Of a stretch of 7,225 nucleotides of DNA, positions 1 to 5,326 are shown piece after piece. The DNA is from an uncultured Opitutia bacterium (lineage in GTDB: Bacteria; Verrucomicrobiota; Verrucomicrobiia; Opitutales; UBA953), in assembly GCA_903882335.1 (NCBI GenBank), contig CAIRWP010000223.1:1-7225 (forward strand). The letters are read 5' to 3'. Made by a program: the position numbers and the translations under genes. The notes under the pieces were generated by a model. It did no database searches and had not been told where the DNA came from. It was given only the letters and a program-made list of their open reading frames with translations. Every line of letters starts with the position of its first letter. Position 1 is the stretch's first letter.

Positions 1-20
1 CATTAATAGGGGTGCCTATC

Positions 21-47
21 GGCAGGGCTGACCGTCCCCGGTTGGCC
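21..47 (+). repeat. REP-like hairpin element, GGCAGGG head
   Basis: A head GGCAGGG (GGTAGGG in the other copies) runs into a 9-bp stem, 26-34 pairing with 39-47, around a TCCC loop; two pairs are G·T. Just upstream, ATAGG (6-10) pairs with CCTAT (15-19) around GGTG, so the head sits between two hairpins as in the elements at 223-265, 1867-1913 and 1079-1118. Related copies on this stem type are at 1666-1692 (+) and 5327-5353 (-). Confidence 0.7.
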
Positions 48-56
48 GTAGGCATC

Positions 57-154
57 GTTGAATAGTTGATAAGTTGACCCGTTGACGAGAATGGTTCCTC
101 CGACGGATTCCGGATTCTATCTGGCCAACTAATCAACCGATCAACGGGTCAACT
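57..154. repeat. Interleaved inverted repeats (A-B-A'-B'), copy 1
   Basis: Arm B AGTTGACCCGTTGA (72-85) is perfectly complementary over 14 bp to B' (141-154). Arm A (57-68) pairs with A' (126-137) over 12 bp with one mismatch at position 62. The order is A-B-A'-B', so the arms are not nested: either pairing, alternation between them, or a pseudoknot is possible. All arms are built on GTTGA/TCAAC. The copy at 1702-1799 has both pairs perfect. Confidence 0.8.
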
Positions 155-222
155 CTCCCCGGCTTCATCTCGCGAAGCGATGACGTGCCTGACCTCATGC
201 CGAAACGCCGACGTATCCCGCA

Positions 223-265
223 GACCAGCAGGGACGCTGGTCCCTACCTAGCGCGCGGAGCGCGC
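223..265 (-). repeat. Double-hairpin REP-like element, copy 1
   Basis: GACCAGC (223-229) pairs perfectly with GCTGGTC (236-242) around AGGGAC. It is followed by CCTACC (243-248, GGTAGG on the - strand) and then by a second hairpin, GCGCGC (251-256) with GCGCGC (260-265) around GGA. The copy at 1867-1913 keeps the first hairpin but has a different sequence in the second one, which is still a perfect hairpin. Confidence 0.75.
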
Positions 266-280
266 GATGGGAGGCGCCCC

Positions 281-312
281 GCGCCCTCGTGTCCTCATGC
301 CCTCGGGTCCTC
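281..312 (+). repeat. Degenerate CCTC tract upstream of the toxin-antitoxin operon
   Basis: A run of imperfect units of about 10 bp related to CCCTCGTGTCCTC lies here. The same 13-mer recurs at 1597-1609, related tracts occupy 1973-2050, and a reverse-complement tract lies at about 5127-5160. The tract ends a few dozen bases before a gene start, with the pyrimidine-rich strand being the coding strand, as it also is before the cytochrome gene. Whether it has any function is unknown. Confidence 0.65.
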
Positions 313-343
313 TAATTCCCACCTCCCTAGGGTTTCTTCCCTC

Positions 344-378
344 TTGATGCCGTTTTGCTGCAATACAGTATTACGGCA
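344..378 (+). promoter_or_regulatory. Possible promoter and operator of the toxin-antitoxin operon
   Basis: TTGATG (344-349) is a fair -35 candidate. TACAGT (364-369) could be a -10, though the 14-base spacer is short. The palindrome AATAC-A-GTATT (362-372) overlaps it, and the wider arms TGCCGT (348-353) and ACGGCA (373-378) form an inverted repeat reaching the ATG. AbrB-type antitoxins commonly repress their own operon by binding such symmetric sites. There is no Shine-Dalgarno sequence before the ATG, and the -10 position would give a nearly leaderless transcript. The palindromes are seen; the function is inferred. Confidence 0.4.
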
Positions 379-623
379 TGACCTACACCTTACCTGTCAG
401 CAAGCGCGGCACGTTGACGCTACCGCCTGAACTCCGTCGCCGTCTACAGCTCGATCAAGTCGCCTGCCCTCTGGTGATCGTTGAGGAGCGTGACGGCGGA
501 CTCTTCCTGCAACCGGCGGTGGCGACGCCTATCCGTGACATCCCTAAGGCGACCATCCGGCAATGGATTTTGAATGACGAAGCCGACGCCAAAGACCTGA
601 AGGCTTTTCGCAAGAAGAAGTGA
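378..623 (+). CDS. AbrB/MazE/SpoVT-type antitoxin
   Basis: An 81-residue protein that probably binds operator DNA as a dimer and neutralises the PIN toxin encoded next. Residues 1-48 match the swapped-hairpin AbrB fold: a short strand, the turn VSKRGTLTLPPELRRRL (about 7-23, compare the family pattern with a G-x-h-x-hP-x-x-hR core), then strands around VIVEERDGGLFLQP. The C-terminal part (about 49-81) is charged, ends in RKKK, and is the likely toxin-binding segment. The ATG at 378 is chosen because it begins directly at the fold and just after the palindromic operator candidate; no ribosome binding site is visible. The stop overlaps the toxin start by four bases (GTGA, 620-623), implying translational coupling. 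Length is normal for the family. The family assignment is firm; the exact antitoxin name (VapB- or MazE-like) is not resolved. Confidence 0.85.
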   Translation: MTYTLPVSKRGTLTLPPELRRRLQLDQVACPLVIVEERDGGLFLQPAVATPIRDIPKATIRQWILNDEADAKDLKAFRKKK

Positions 624-1024
624 GGCTGTTCCTTGATTCGAGCGTGCTCCTGGCGGCATCCGGATCGGCTACGGGCGCCTCGCGTCTCCTCTTCACGGAG
701 GGACATGGACGAGGATGGACGCTGCTGACATCCGACTACTGTAGACAAGAAACGGAACATAACCTCGCGAAGCTAGCGCCTGAGGCCAAGCATGACTGGC
801 TTTCGATTATCCGCCCAACGATCGTTATCTCGAATACGCAGGTCGTGCTGGATCGACCCTTGGTTTATCGGGCCGTCAAAGACCGGCCTATCGTCATCTC
901 GGCCTTGCACTACCAAGCCAACTACCTGCTGACTCTGGATCGGGATGATTTTCACGACCTGCTCGGCGCTGAAGTCTATGGCCTGAGAATCCGCACCCCC
1001 GGCGAATTCCTGCGTTCCGTTTGA
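620..1024 (+). CDS. PIN-domain toxin (VapC-like ribonuclease)
   Basis: A 134-residue single-domain protein. PIN domains are Mg2+/Mn2+-dependent RNases held by clustered acidic residues, and the expected set is present: D6 in LFLDSSVLLAA, E44 and/or E46 in CRQETEHNLAKL, D88 in KDRPIVISAL, and D107 in LLTLDRDDF, with T105 before it. Length fits VapC-type toxins. Translation starts at GTG (620), overlapping the antitoxin stop by four bases, so the two are probably translated together with the antitoxin first. Cytoplasmic; no signal peptide. The gene is intact and its active site looks complete, so the toxin should be functional. Parts are less GC-rich than the envelope genes to the right (55% over 781-900 by hand count, against 78% over 3001-3060), which may point to transfer. 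The RNA target cannot be told from sequence. Confidence 0.85.
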   Translation: MRLFLDSSVLLAASGSATGASRLLFTEGHGRGWTLLTSDYCRQETEHNLAKLAPEAKHDWLSIIRPTIVISNTQVVLDRPLVYRAVKDRPIVISALHYQANYLLTLDRDDFHDLLGAEVYGLRIRTPGEFLRSV

Positions 1025-1078
1025 GAACGCAGCATGCGACTTCCAGTCGGGTGGACGGCGCAACGGGCATGCCGACTA

Positions 1079-1118
1079 GGGCAGCACGCGGTGCTGCCCC
1101 TACCCGGCGCACGGCGCC
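1079..1118 (-). terminator. Double hairpin between convergent genes (REP-like, possible terminator)
   Basis: GGGCAGCAC (1079-1087) pairs perfectly with GTGCTGCCC (1091-1099) around GCG. CCTACC follows (1099-1104), and then GGCGC (1106-1110) pairs with GCGCC (1114-1118) around ACG. It lies between two convergent 3' ends, three bases from the stop of the - strand gene, so it could block read-through or protect 3' ends on both strands. There is no T-tract, so it is not a standard intrinsic terminator. Its layout of stem, CCTACC and second stem matches the elements at 223-265 and 1867-1913, with unrelated stem sequences. A weaker hairpin, AGTCGG (1045-1050) with CCGACT (1072-1077), lies beside it. 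Confidence 0.6.
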
Positions 1119-1121
1119 TGC

Positions 1122-1427
1122 TCACTTCTGATCCATCCAGCTGAAATCCGCGCCGAACAACACATAGGCGAGGAACGCCACCCACAGACCCGAGGCGACG
1201 ACGACCACCCAGGCGAACGGACGCCATCCGCGGTCATCCGTTACGGAACGGCCCAACCAAAGAAAGAGCGCGCCGGCGACAAACGCGACGGGTACCGCGA
1301 GGAAGGTCTGCAGCAGGTGAATCGGGCGCTGGCTCCAACCCAGGCGCTCGGCGCACCAAAGCCAAGGCACGCACACGAAGACCAACCCGACGCCCCCGAG
1401 CATGAGCCGTCGGCAAAGTTTGGTCAT
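1122..1427 (-). CDS. Small three-helix membrane protein, unknown function
   Basis: About 101 residues with three hydrophobic segments, near 9-27 (LMLGGVGLVFVCVPWLW...), 37-59 and 70-92, and a short charged tail ending DFSWMDQK. A positively charged start (MTKLCRR) before the first helix suggests an inside N-terminus; with three helices the tail would lie outside. I recognise no family. The frame is open further upstream, with ATGs at 1439 and 1487. I prefer 1427 because it begins just before the first helix and has a GGAAAG about four bases upstream, whereas the 1439 ATG has GGAG touching it and the 1487 ATG adds a polar stretch that reaches the repeat region. It converges on the toxin gene and lies between the two long direct repeats. 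No neighbour suggests a role. Confidence 0.6.
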   Translation of the reverse strand: MTKLCRRLMLGGVGLVFVCVPWLWCAERLGWSQRPIHLLQTFLAVPVAFVAGALFLWLGRSVTDDRGWRPFAWVVVVASGLWVAFLAYVLFGADFSWMDQK

Positions 1428-1494
1428 GGCGCTTTCCATCTCCGTACACTGCCTTGCTAAGCTCCATCGGTCAAGCGACGTACCCAAGCGCGGA

Positions 1495-1660
1495 GAGTAC
1501 GGAGTTCAGATGACGGAGTTTGGGATCGCGAGCGGTCAGGGGTTAGCGGTTGGCGGTTTGATCGAAGAGGCAACAGGTGCACCTCGAGTCCTCAGGCCCT
1601 CGTGTCCTCCTGTCCTCACCTCTTGCCCACGTGTCACCTTACCCACATGCCCCCTCTGTC
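1495..1660 (+). repeat. Mosaic intergenic repeat: GAGTACGGAGT module, GAGG-stem module and CCTC tract
   Basis: This is the left part of the gene-free span 1428-2054. Positions 1495-1518 carry a GAGTACGGAGT...CAGATGACGGAG motif that recurs rearranged at 5365-5389. Positions 1527-1604 match 1910-1987 with about six mismatches in 78 bp, including GGTTAGCGGTTGGCGG and the stem GAGG (1567-1570) / CCTC (1582-1585) around 11 bases. A CCTC tract follows (1585-1620), including the 13-mer seen at 284-296. Nothing in it looks coding. Confidence 0.75.
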
Positions 1661-1665
1661 TCCCC

Positions 1666-1900
1666 GGTAGGGCTGACCGTCCCTGGTCGGCCGCCTGTAT
1701 CGTTGATTAGTTGATGAGTTGACCCGTTGACTAGAATGATTCCTCCGACGGATTCAGGATTCTATCTGGCCAACTAATCAACCGATCAACGGGTCAACTC
1801 TCCCCGGCTTCGTCTCGCGTAGCGATGACGTGCCTGACCTCATGCCGAAATGCCGACGCCGCCCGCGGACCAGCAGGGACGCTGGTCCCTACCTAGCGCG
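1666..1900. repeat. Long direct repeat, copy 2
   Basis: Partner of 21-255, same orientation and no gaps. It opens with a GGTAGGG-headed hairpin (1666-1692; stem 1671-1679 with 1684-1692, some G·T pairs). The interleaved arms are perfect here: GTTGATTAGTTG (1702-1713) with 1771-1782, and AGTTGACCCGTTGA (1717-1730) with 1786-1799. Because pairing in the first arm is intact here and has one mismatch in copy 1, copy 2 may be closer to the ancestral form. Confidence 0.9.
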
Positions 1901-1913
1901 AATGGTATTCGCG
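1867..1913 (-). repeat. Double-hairpin REP-like element, copy 2
   Basis: GGACCAGC (1867-1874) pairs with GCTGGTCC (1881-1888), 8 bp around AGGGAC. CCTACC follows (1888-1893), and then CGCGAAT (1897-1903) pairs with ATTCGCG (1907-1913), 7 bp around GGT. In copy 1 the second hairpin is GCGCGC/GCGCGC around GGA: both arms differ, yet both pair perfectly. Confidence 0.8.
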
Positions 1914-2050
1914 AGCGTTCAGGGGTTAGCGGTTGGCGGTTAGGCCGAAGAGGCAGCAGGTGTACCTCGAGTCCTCAGGCCCTCGTGCCCTCGGTTCCTC
2001 TGAGCCGCCGGGCCTCCTGTCCTCGGGTCCTCCGGCCCTCTGGCCCTCTT
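1910..2050 (+). repeat. GAGG-stem repeat module plus CCTC tract
   Basis: Positions 1910-1987 are the second copy of 1527-1604, with stem GAGG (1950-1953) / CCTC (1965-1968) around 11 bases. Positions 1968-2050 are a long degenerate CCTC/GGCCCTC tract ending four bases before the stop of the cytochrome gene on the opposite strand. The long direct repeat at the left end of the window lacks the GAGG module at the equivalent position, so modules are gained or lost independently. Confidence 0.75.
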
Positions 2051-2054
2051 ATTC

Positions 2055-5000
2055 TCACTTCCCGTACATCTTGTCCTGCGCGTTGGCGCCGGAGACGAGG
2101 TAGGCGATGAGGTCGGCGACTTCCTGGGCGTTGAGCGAGTTGAGCAGGCCGACGGGCATCGGGCTCTCGGCCGAGCGGTCGATCGACAGGATGTCGGAGC
2201 GATTGAGGGAGAGCTGGTCGGCGGGATCGAACGGGTTGAACGCCAGCTGGAGCTTGTCGCCTTCCTCGTTGAGGATACGGCCGATGGTCTTGCCGCCGTC
2301 GACGCGGCCGATGACCGAGTTCGCGTACTGGTCGGACACCACGGCGCTCGGCTGGACGATGCTCATGAGCACGTCAGCCGGCGCGGTGCGGGCGCCCAGG
2401 CCGGAGAGGTCGGGCCCCTGCGCGCCGCCGTTGCCGCCCATGCGGTGGCACTGCGAGCAGAGCGCGGCGGCGAACATCTTCTGGCCGTTGGCGAAGTCGA
2501 GCGTGCCCTTGGACTTCACGTCTTCCCAGGCCTTGAGCGCTTCGGCGTGGGTCCAGAGGCGACCGGGGCCCGCGGCCTGCGGGATCGGTGCGGGCTTGGC
2601 GACGGGCGCGGCGGACTCGAAACCGGCGCGCTCGGCGGCGGGCATCGCGGCCAACGTCTCCTTGCGGATGTTGCGGACGAAACCCTTGAGGGAGTTACCG
2701 CCCTCCGCGAGGGAGAGCTGGTCGAGGAAGCCGAAGAACTGCTTGCGCAGCTCCGGCGTCCAACCGTTGGTGGCACGGCAGAGGTAGACCGCGAGACCGA
2801 TGCGCGTGGAGGAAGGCGTCACGGCCATGGCGGCGGCGGCGGCCTTGCCGTAGCCCGGGTGACGGGCGAGGACCTCGGGGTCGGCGACCACGGCGGGACC
2901 CGGACGGGCTACCTTCATAGCCTGCAGCACGCGGGCCGGGGCGGTCGGTTCGCCGAGGTAGATGGACAGCTGCGCCAGCTGGCGGTCGTAGGCATCGTTC
3001 CCGGAAGGCAGGCGAGCGGCGCTCTCCTTGCCCAGGCGGGCGGCGGTGGCGTCATCCGGGCGACCGTGGCGGGAGAAGGCGACCTGGAAGACGCGGAGAC
3101 GATCCTGCTGGACGCGGACATCCTTGCTCGCGGCGGCGGCCTCGGCCGTGGCGACGATGGCGGCGAGGTCTTCCTTGCCGCCGCAGCGCGCGAGGGCGAG
3201 CGCGGCGTTGAGGGAGAAGTCGGCGTTGCCAGAGGGCTTCACGCGGTCGCGCCAGCCGGCGACCGGCTGGTGCTCGACGGCGATGCGGGCGGCGAAGCGG
3301 ACCCAGCGGTCGGCGTGACCCATGAGCGGCCAGGCCTTGTCTAGCGCGGCGGCGGACGGGGCGACGTCGCGGAGGGCCTCGAGCTCACGGCGCAGCTTCT
3401 GCTCGGGCGTGGCGTCGAACCAAGCGGCGGGCGCGGTGGTTTCGGCACCCTGGTAGGTGATGCGGTACAGGGCGGCCTGGCCGCCGCGACCGCCGATGGT
3501 CACATACATGTGACCGTCCTGCGGACGGATCACGGCATCGGTCACGGAGAACGGACGACCCGCGGCGAAGACTTCCTTGCGGGCCTTCCAGCCGCCGCCT
3601 TCTGGCGTCAGGTGGATCGCGTAGAGCGTGGCGAACGTCCAGTCGCACGCAAAGAACGCGCGCTGATAGGCCGCCGGGAACTTCGCGCCCGTGCCCATCG
3701 TCGTACCCGTCGGGGAACCCGGGCCGACGTCCACCAGGGCCGGCTGCATGTCGAGCGTCGGGAAGGTGTTATTGCCGGCGCCGGAGCGCCAGCCGAGCTC
3801 GCCGCCCGGGGTGCAGAGGTAGATGCGCGTCGGGCGATACCACGGCGCGCCCATGTCCCACTCCATGTCGGAGTCGTAGGTGAAGATGTCGCCGTCCGGC
3901 GCCACCGAGCAATCGTACGGATTGCGGAAGCAGGTCGTCACGCGGATCCAATCCTTGCCGTCCTTGTCCATGCGGGCGATCCAGCCGCCGACCGCCTTGA
4001 TGCCGGCTGCGTGGCCGTTGGCGTCCTCGAACTTCTTGAGCAGGTCATCCTCGTCGTAACGCTTGACCGGGGCGCCCGCCTTCTCGTCGTCAGGCAGCTT
4101 GGTGTGGTTACCGCCGACCACGAGGATGGAACCGTCGCGGTCGAGCACCAGCTGGTGCGGGCCGTGTTCGCCGGAACCCTTGAGCGAGCGCAGCATCGTC
4201 TGCTCCGCGTAGGAACCGTCGCCCTTGGTGTCGCGCAGGCGCCAGATATCGCCCTTGCCCCGCTCGCTCGTGCACGCGTAGAGCGCGCCGTGGGCGAAGA
4301 GCAGGCCGTGGCAACCAATCGCCTTGGTCTCGATCTTGGTCACGATCGGCTTGATGGGATCCTTGAGCGAGACATGCCAGAGAACGCCGCCCTGGTCGCC
4401 GGCGACGAGGTCGCCGTTGGGCGCGACCGCGAGGGAGACCCAGGAGCCCTGCTCCGGCTTCGGGACGTTGTAAAGCAGCTCGGCCTTGAAGCCCGGCTGG
4501 AGGATTAGGTCCTCGGCCGCGGCGACGGTACCGCTGGTCCCGCGCTTGCCGTTGCCGGCCTTCTTCGCGCCACCGAGCACGTTGCCCCAGGGCTGGGCGC
4601 CGTATTGCGCGACGACGGTGGCCGGAGCCCACTTGGCGTCGTCGAACTCCGCGGTCGTCCACTTCGCGTCCGGCTTCGTATTGGTCACGCGCCAAGCGGT
4701 GTTGGATTCGGCGAGGATGTTCTTGCCCGCCTCGAGGCGCACGATGACCGCGGCGATGCCGCCGTCGTTGCGCGCGAGGGCCGCGATCGTGTTGCGACCC
4801 GGCTTGAGCAGCTTGGTGACGTCGGTCTTGGCGGCGTCGGCCCACTCATCGGACTGACCAGCCGGCTGGCCGTTGACCCAGACCTCGACGTGGTTGTCAG
4901 CCGAGGCGAGCAAGGTCGCGCCCGCGGGGACCTCCTTGAGGTCGACCACCGTACGCGCCCAGGTCTGCTGGTTCGTCACGTTGTTCTTGGCCGTCCAAAT

Positions 5001-5081
5001 CCACTGCGTCTCGGCGGACGCGACGGACGGGGCGAGGAAGGCGGCCAGGCAGGCCGCCGCGAGCAGGGGCAATCGGAGCAT
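2055..5081 (-). CDS. Secreted PVC-type cytochrome c / beta-propeller protein (TIGR02603-like haem domain)
   Basis: A 1008-residue exported protein, probably a periplasmic or surface oxidoreductase. Residues 1-23 form a signal peptide with likely cleavage at ASA|ET. Residues 27-167 look like a jelly-roll ligand-binding domain (WIWTAKNN, VEVWVNGQ). A Gly/Lys-rich linker follows. Residues 190-543 form a propeller of the sugar-dehydrogenase type with HGPH (306-309), RNPYD (386-390) and a Ca-loop-like DTKGDG (284-289). Residues 548-826 are Ala-rich and helical, HEAT-like. Residues 859-998 form a c-type haem domain with CSQCH (875-879) and likely distal Met975 in SPMPVGLL, as in the Pirellula/Verrucomicrobium-type family. 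The frame is open up to 5273, but that extension translates repeat DNA; ATG 5096 is the only serious alternative start. No Shine-Dalgarno sequence. The substrate is unknown; a quinoprotein-like role is inference. Confidence 0.88.
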   Translation of the reverse strand: MLRLPLLAAACLAAFLAPSVASAETQWIWTAKNNVTNQQTWARTVVDLKEVPAGATLLASADNHVEVWVNGQPAGQSDEWADAAKTDVTKLLKPGRNTIAALARNDGGIAAVIVRLEAGKNILAESNTAWRVTNTKPDAKWTTAEFDDAKWAPATVVAQYGAQPWGNVLGGAKKAGNGKRGTSGTVAAAEDLILQPGFKAELLYNVPKPEQGSWVSLAVAPNGDLVAGDQGGVLWHVSLKDPIKPIVTKIETKAIGCHGLLFAHGALYACTSERGKGDIWRLRDTKGDGSYAEQTMLRSLKGSGEHGPHQLVLDRDGSILVVGGNHTKLPDDEKAGAPVKRYDEDDLLKKFEDANGHAAGIKAVGGWIARMDKDGKDWIRVTTCFRNPYDCSVAPDGDIFTYDSDMEWDMGAPWYRPTRIYLCTPGGELGWRSGAGNNTFPTLDMQPALVDVGPGSPTGTTMGTGAKFPAAYQRAFFACDWTFATLYAIHLTPEGGGWKARKEVFAAGRPFSVTDAVIRPQDGHMYVTIGGRGGQAALYRITYQGAETTAPAAWFDATPEQKLRRELEALRDVAPSAAALDKAWPLMGHADRWVRFAARIAVEHQPVAGWRDRVKPSGNADFSLNAALALARCGGKEDLAAIVATAEAAAASKDVRVQQDRLRVFQVAFSRHGRPDDATAARLGKESAARLPSGNDAYDRQLAQLSIYLGEPTAPARVLQAMKVARPGPAVVADPEVLARHPGYGKAAAAAMAVTPSSTRIGLAVYLCRATNGWTPELRKQFFGFLDQLSLAEGGNSLKGFVRNIRKETLAAMPAAERAGFESAAPVAKPAPIPQAAGPGRLWTHAEALKAWEDVKSKGTLDFANGQKMFAAALCSQCHRMGGNGGAQGPDLSGLGARTAPADVLMSIVQPSAVVSDQYANSVIGRVDGGKTIGRILNEEGDKLQLAFNPFDPADQLSLNRSDILSIDRSAESPMPVGLLNSLNAQEVADLIAYLVSGANAQDKMYGK

Positions 5082-5117
5082 GCCCGATATGACCATAAGA
5101 GGCGGGGGGAGTTCCAC

Positions 5118-5123
5118 TCTATA
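5118..5123 (-). promoter_or_regulatory. Possible -10 box of the cytochrome gene
   Basis: On the - strand, TATAGA (5123 down to 5118) in the context TTCTTTATAGAG lies about 22 bases before the ATG at 5096 and 37 before the ATG at 5081. No good -35 is present at the expected distance, which falls in the repeat-derived CCTC tract. This is the only AT-rich stretch in the area, but the evidence is weak. Confidence 0.3.
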
Positions 5124-5126
5124 AAG

Positions 5127-5214
5127 AAGGAGGACACGAGGACCGGAGGGCACGAGGACTCGAGGCGCACCGGGTGCCTCTTTACGCCAACCGCCAAACG
5201 CCCACCCTAACCGC
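5127..5214 (-). repeat. GAGG-stem repeat module and CCTC tract, reverse orientation
   Basis: Reverse-complement relative of 1527-1620 and 1910-2000. Read on the - strand it has GGCGGTTGGCG, then the stem GAGG (5180-5177) / CCTC (5165-5162) around 11 bases, then CTCGAGTCCTCGTGCCCTC and more CCTC units. It lies directly before the cytochrome gene and is translated in frame in the spurious upstream extension of that gene. Confidence 0.75.
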
Positions 5215-5230
5215 ACGCTTTCTGCGTTTA

Positions 5231-5248
5231 GGCGGCCAGCCCTACCTG
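5231..5248 (-). repeat. Partial GGTAGGG-headed repeat element
   Basis: On the - strand this reads AGGTAGGGCTGGCCGCC. The GGTAGGGCTG start matches the elements at 1666 and 5353, but the second half of the stem is missing. GGC-GGA-GCC (5257-5249, - strand) just before the head is a short hairpin with the same GGA loop as the second hairpin at 251-265. Probably a truncated copy. Confidence 0.5.
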
Positions 5249-5282
5249 GCTCCGCCTTCTGGCTGAATGGCAACTCTCCTTC

Positions 5283-5310
5283 CCCTGTCCCTGTCTCTGA
5301 CCCTGTCCCT
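5283..5310. repeat. Short degenerate tandem repeat (CCCTGT)n
   Basis: CCCTGT, CCCTGT, CTCTGA and CCCTGT follow one another, ending CCCT: about 4.5 units of 6 bp. It lies in the non-coding spacer between two repeat elements. No function is evident. Confidence 0.7.
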
Positions 5311-5326
5311 TGATCTATTTCTCCGC

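Larger units (their letters stand above)
21..255. repeat. Long direct repeat, copy 1 (partner at 1666-1900)
   Basis: This stretch aligns without gaps to 1666-1900. In the 199-bp core (57-255 against 1702-1900) I count 12 mismatches, about 94% identity; the first 36 bp are more divergent. It contains a REP-like hairpin (21-47), an interleaved inverted-repeat block (57-154), a conserved unpaired stretch (about 155-215) and a second hairpin element (223-248). It has no convincing coding capacity. The two copies lie 1645 bp apart in the same orientation and bracket the toxin-antitoxin operon and the small membrane protein gene, so recombination between them could delete or duplicate that segment. 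No transposase or target-site duplication is visible. Confidence 0.9.

Noticed and set aside
185..430. Open frame of 81 codons on the + strand
   Set aside because: It runs through the direct repeat and the CCTC tract, overlaps the antitoxin start in another frame, and resembles no protein.
1402..1710. Open frame on the + strand over the membrane protein start and repeat region
   Set aside because: It is antisense to the membrane protein gene and then translates repeat modules; no protein-like composition.
21..1900. Direct repeats as ends of a composite transposon or insertion sequence
   Set aside because: The repeats encode no transposase, lack terminal inverted repeats, and show no target-site duplication; they look like assembled non-coding modules.
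1495..2050. CRISPR array
   Set aside because: Repeats are of several kinds and unequal spacing, with no regular repeat-spacer pattern and no cas gene.
1850..2110. Open frame on the + strand
   Set aside because: It consists of repeat elements and the CCTC tract and runs into the antisense of the cytochrome gene.
2445..4508. Long antisense open frames (about 300 codons each) opposite the cytochrome gene
   Set aside because: Their composition (Gly, Arg, Ala, Val rich, no fold-like pattern) is what GC-rich codon bias gives on the opposite strand; the - strand protein has clear domains throughout.
5049..5081. Lipoprotein signal in the cytochrome protein (LLAAAC)
   Set aside because: The Cys is only at residue 11 of the signal and the -3 residue is Ala; a standard signal peptidase site at ASA|ET fits better.
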